NCBI GenBank assembly: GCA_040390025.1
Contig: JAZJZD010000011.1
Coordinates: 20,953 to 84,952 of the forward strand
DNA: 64,000 bases
Origin: JAVHYG01 sp040390025
Lineage (GTDB): Bacteria > Pseudomonadota > Gammaproteobacteria > Diplorickettsiales > Diplorickettsiaceae
Direction: 5' to 3'
The position numbers and the translations under genes were made by a program. Below, piece by piece: positions 61,018 through 64,000 of this stretch. Each line of letters starts with the position of its first letter. Position 1 is the first letter of the stretch. The notes beneath the pieces were generated by a model. The model saw only the letters and a list, made by a program, of their open reading frames with translations. It was not told the origin of the DNA and did no database searches.

Positions 61018-63489
61018 ATGAGCAGCAATAAATCCTCAGAAAAGCTTCCATTACTTCCGTTAAGGGATGTTGTTGTTTATCCTCATATGGTGATTCCGCT
61101 TTTTGTTGGACGAAAGCAGTCCATAAAAGCTTTAGAAGCTGCAATGATTTCTAAATCGGCAGATAAAAAAATCTTATTGCTTGCGCAAAAAAATCCAGCT
61201 GAAGATAATCCTAGTAGTGCACAGGGTTTTTATGAAGTTGGTACGATAGCTAATATCTTACAATTACTGAAATTACCAGATGGAACTGTCAAAGTGCTTG
61301 TTGAGGGCTTGCATCGTGGACGGGTTAAAAAATTTTTTGGTAAAGACGAAACGGATTATATCAGTGCAGAAATTGAAGCAGCGATTGAGGCGCCTGAATT
61401 GTCTATTGATAAAGAGGTTGAAGGATTAAAACGTACCGCACTGGCTCAATTTGAACAATATATTAAGTTAAATAGTAAAATCCCTCCTGAGATATTAAAT
61501 ACTTTATTGAGTATCGATGATCCTGGCCGTTTGGCAGATATGATCGCTGCTCATCTTGCACTTAAGATTCAAGAAAAACAAGAAATTTTAGAAATATTTT
61601 CTATAAAAGGGCGCTTAGAAAAACTATTGGCGCTTCTTGAGAACGAGATCGATTTATTTCAGATGCAGAAACGAATTCGTGGACGTGTCAAAAAACAAAT
61701 GGAGAAGAGTCAGCGCGAATATTATTTGAATGAACAAGTTAAGGCTATCCAGAAAGAATTAGGCGAATCGCAAGGCGTTGCTAATGAATTAGATGATATT
61801 GCAAAGCGTATAGAAAAGGCGAAGATGCCTAAGGAAGCGAAAGAAAAAGCGTTAGCTGAATTAAGTAAATTAAAGTCAATGTCACCTATGGCTGCTGAGG
61901 CTACAGTTAGTCGTAATTATTTAGATTGGGTTTTATCCGTTCCTTGGAGTAAACGGAGTAAAGTTTTTTACGACTTAGATAAAGCCCAAAGGGTATTACA
62001 AGAAGCGCATTATGGGTTAGAAAAAGTTAAAGAACGAATTATCGAATTTTTGGCAGTACATAAGCGTGTAAAAAAATTAAAAGGCCCTATTTTATGTTTA
62101 GTTGGGCCGCCTGGTGTTGGAAAAACATCTTTAGGCCAATCTATTGCAAAAGCGATAGGACGTCAGTTTAGTCGTATGTCCTTAGGGGGTGTACGAGATG
62201 AGGCAGAAATTCGAGGCCATCGCCGTACGTATATTGGATCGATGCCGGGTCGAATCATGCAAAAAATGGCAAAGGTGGGTGTTAAAAATCCACTCTTTAT
62301 GCTGGATGAGATCGATAAAATGGCAATGGATTTTCGCGGAGATCCAGCTGCTGCATTACTTGAAGTGTTAGATCCAGAGCAAAACTATGCTTTTGATGAT
62401 CATTACTTAGAGGTGAGCTATGATTTATCCGAAGTTCTATTCATTGCAACGGCAAATACCTTAAATATTCCGCCTGCTTTACTAGATCGTATGGAAGTTA
62501 TACGTATTCCCGGCTATACCGAAGATGAAAAGGTCCATATTGCTGAAAAGCATTTATTACCTAAACAGCTTAAACAAAATGGATTGAAAATCACTGGAAA
62601 AAGTAAAGAATTAGTTCTTACAGAAAAAGCAATACTCGATATTATTCGTTACTATACACGTGAAGCGGGTGTTCGTAGTCTTGAGAGGGAAATGGCTAAA
62701 ATTTGTCGTAAAGTAGTTACTGAAATAGTACGTAAACCGAGTTTAAAATCAGTTAGAGTGACTGAGCAGGACTTAGAAAAATATTTAGGTGTGAGACGTT
62801 TTCGTTATGGTTTAGTTGAGCCAGAGCCACGTAACCAGATAGGTCAAGTTAGTGGTTTAGCGTGGACAGAAGTAGGCGGTGATTTATTGACCATTGAAGC
62901 GGCAGTTATACCTGGAAAGGGAAAAACTAGTTACACAGGTCATTTAGGCGAAGTGATGCAAGAATCTATTCAAGCGGCGTTAACGGTTGTTCGTAGTCGC
63001 GCAGGAGGTTTGGGCATACCTATTAACTTTTATGAAAAAAAAGATATTCATGTTCACGTGCCTGAAGGTGCGACACCAAAGGATGGTCCTAGTGCAGGAA
63101 TTGGTATGTGTACGGCCTTAGTTTCTGCGATTACAAAAAATCCTGTGCGTGCTGATGTGGCAATGACAGGGGAGATTACTTTACGTGGCGAAGTGTTGCC
63201 TATTGGTGGTTTAAAAGAAAAACTATTAGCTGCTCACCGCGGAGGTATTCGTACCGTTATTATTCCAGAAGAAAATCGACGGGACCTTAAAGAGATTCCT
63301 AAAAACATCAAAGAAGGATTAGATATTCGTCCTGTGCGCTGGATAGACCAAGTCCTCGACGTTGCTTTGTTAAAACCTACTGCATGTGAGCCCCCTTCTA
63401 AAAAGAAGCGTAAAAAAAAGTTGCTAATTCCTATGAAATTAGTGAGCAAAAAAGTTCAAAAGGTTAATTCTACAACAAATGCTCATTAA
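61018..63489 (+). CDS. lon: ATP-dependent protease Lon
   Basis: An 823-residue Lon. The N-terminal domain starts with LPLLPLRDVVVYPHMVIPLF, read in parts. Walker A GPPGVGKTSLG, sensor FIATANTLNIPPALLDRMEVI, and the protease domain with catalytic Ser in PKDGPSAGIGM and Lys in GGLKEKLLAAHRGGI are complete. The C-terminus is extended relative to E. coli (784) by a lysine-rich tail (SKKKRKKKLLIPMKLVSKK). Confidence 0.97.
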   Translation: MSSNKSSEKLPLLPLRDVVVYPHMVIPLFVGRKQSIKALEAAMISKSADKKILLLAQKNPAEDNPSSAQGFYEVGTIANILQLLKLPDGTVKVLVEGLHRGRVKKFFGKDETDYISAEIEAAIEAPELSIDKEVEGLKRTALAQFEQYIKLNSKIPPEILNTLLSIDDPGRLADMIAAHLALKIQEKQEILEIFSIKGRLEKLLALLENEIDLFQMQKRIRGRVKKQMEKSQREYYLNEQVKAIQKELGESQGVANELDDIAKRIEKAKMPKEAKEKALAELSKLKSMSPMAAEATVSRNYLDWVLSVPWSKRSKVFYDLDKAQRVLQEAHYGLEKVKERIIEFLAVHKRVKKLKGPILCLVGPPGVGKTSLGQSIAKAIGRQFSRMSLGGVRDEAEIRGHRRTYIGSMPGRIMQKMAKVGVKNPLFMLDEIDKMAMDFRGDPAAALLEVLDPEQNYAFDDHYLEVSYDLSEVLFIATANTLNIPPALLDRMEVIRIPGYTEDEKVHIAEKHLLPKQLKQNGLKITGKSKELVLTEKAILDIIRYYTREAGVRSLEREMAKICRKVVTEIVRKPSLKSVRVTEQDLEKYLGVRRFRYGLVEPEPRNQIGQVSGLAWTEVGGDLLTIEAAVIPGKGKTSYTGHLGEVMQESIQAALTVVRSRAGGLGIPINFYEKKDIHVHVPEGATPKDGPSAGIGMCTALVSAITKNPVRADVAMTGEITLRGEVLPIGGLKEKLLAAHRGGIRTVIIPEENRRDLKEIPKNIKEGLDIRPVRWIDQVLDVALLKPTACEPPSKKKRKKKLLIPMKLVSKKVQKVNSTTNAH

Positions 63490-63504
63490 TAAGTTTTGAT
63501 TTTC

Positions 63505-63534
63505 TTGACAGACGATTCTTGCAATTGATATAAA
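63505..63534 (+). promoter_or_regulatory. Sigma70-type promoter of hupB
   Basis: TTGACA (63505-63510) and TATAAA (63529-63534) are separated by 18 bases, in the 123-base gap between lon and hupB. Confidence 0.7.
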
Positions 63535-63612
63535 CGTTGCACTTAGAATCTATGGCAAGATGCTGCAAGTGTTGTAAAGACATGAACATAATTTTTACCG
63601 ATGTGAGGGTAT

Positions 63613-63903
63613 ATGAATAAATCAGATTTAGTGGATGTAATTGTAGAGTCAGCAGCAATTTCCAAAGTTATTGCTGAAAAGACTTTAAATAAGCTCTTAA
63701 AGTCGATTACGCAGGCTTTGGAGAAGGGAGAAGATGTTGCCTTAATAGGTTGGGGTACATTTAAAGTTAATGAGCGTAAAGCGCGTACGGGGCGTAATCC
63801 TAAAACAGGCGCCGCTTTAAATATTCCAGAAAGTAAGGTTGTGGTGTTTAAAGTAGGAAAAGGACTTAAGGACGCTGTGCAAACTGCTGGACAAAAAGAG
63901 TAG
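63613..63903 (+). CDS. hupB: DNA-binding protein HU-beta
   Basis: A nucleoid protein that bends DNA. The 96 residues have the HU pattern: MNKSDLVDVIVESAAISKV, then TLNKLLKSITQALEKGEDVALIGWGTF, read in parts, and the DNA-clasping arm with GRNPKTGAALNIPESKVVVFKVGKGLK, read in parts. It has its own promoter after lon and a terminator-like hairpin after the stop. Confidence 0.97.
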   Translation: MNKSDLVDVIVESAAISKVIAEKTLNKLLKSITQALEKGEDVALIGWGTFKVNERKARTGRNPKTGAALNIPESKVVVFKVGKGLKDAVQTAGQKE

Positions 63904-63907
63904 TAAT

Positions 63908-63931
63908 ATATTCTAAATCAGTTTAGAATAT
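63908..63931 (+). terminator. Perfect 10-base-pair hairpin after hupB
   Basis: ATATTCTAAA and TTTAGAATAT around a TCAG loop, starting 5 bases after the stop codon. The stem is AT-rich and followed by a short CTTTTT, so it is a plausible but weak terminator before the tRNA gene. Confidence 0.5.
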
Positions 63932-63946
63932 CGAACCTTTTTGAGA

Positions 63947-64000
63947 GGGTGCTTAGCTCAGTTGGTAGAGCATCGCCCTTACAAGGCGAGGGTCGTAGGT
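63947..64000 (+). tRNA. tRNA-Val (anticodon TAC), 5' part cut by window end
   Basis: Begins GGGTGCTTAGCTCAGTTGGTAGAGC, anticodon stem-loop CGCCCTTACAAGGCG with TAC. The window ends in the T-arm, so the 3' acceptor is not visible. Confidence 0.88.

Overview
This window is AT-rich chromosomal DNA from a gammaproteobacterium, most likely a host-associated member of the Legionellales (Coxiella/Rickettsiella-like). That placement is inferred from gene content: the runs guaB-guaA, rlmN-pilF-hisS-yfgM-bamB-der, petABC-sspA-sspB and tig-clpP-clpX-lon-hupB, an Aas-type three-domain acyltransferase, a PmtA-like methyltransferase and an ankyrin-repeat protein. No rRNA gene or CRISPR array was seen.

Layout. 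1-7400: a type I restriction-modification island (hsdM, Bro-N/DinD-like gene, DUF2130-like gene, hsdS, hsdR) followed by dinD; two of its accessory genes carry small frameshifts in A-rich runs. 7.7-13 kb: housekeeping genes gcvR-like, bcp, perM-like, guaA, guaB. 13.2-15.4 kb: an XRE/S24-like repressor lacking the cleavage residues, an autoinducer-binding-domain protein without a DNA-binding domain, and a glycerophosphodiesterase. 15.7-22.5 kb: a tightly packed plus-strand run from ndk to der. 22.5-32.3 kb: dam, a 720-residue orphan membrane protein, rsmJ, a PmtA-like methyltransferase, hisC, coaX, a YdcF/DUF218 protein, an MFS transporter and a GtrA-like protein.

32.8-38.2 kb holds the most unusual locus: a 1122-residue protein with adenylation, carrier and FAD/NAD(P)-binding oxidoreductase parts, followed 9 bases later by a hybrid histidine kinase with PAS, REC and Hpt parts. 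A Sfp-type phosphopantetheinyl transferase at 47 kb could load the carrier domain. 38.3-39.1 kb: four tRNA genes (Lys, His, Arg, Pro). 39.1-42.2 kb: a decayed prophage-like element bounded by 47-bp direct repeats. It contains a broken integrase, scaffold and capsid remnants, an intact ankyrin-repeat ORF with an acidic C-terminal motif, and two translationally coupled small membrane proteins.

42.5-64 kb is core genome again: aas, an APH-fold kinase, the phosphopantetheinyl transferase, mutM, rarA, rimK with a retropepsin-like partner, sspB/sspA, the cytochrome bc1 genes, rpsI/rplM, hemB, tRNA-Leu, the tig-clpP-clpX-lon-hupB protease block, and the 5' part of a tRNA-Val. Two copies of a roughly 90-130 bp imperfect palindromic repeat sit just upstream of ndk and sspA.

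All identifications come from reading motifs and gene order without database searches.
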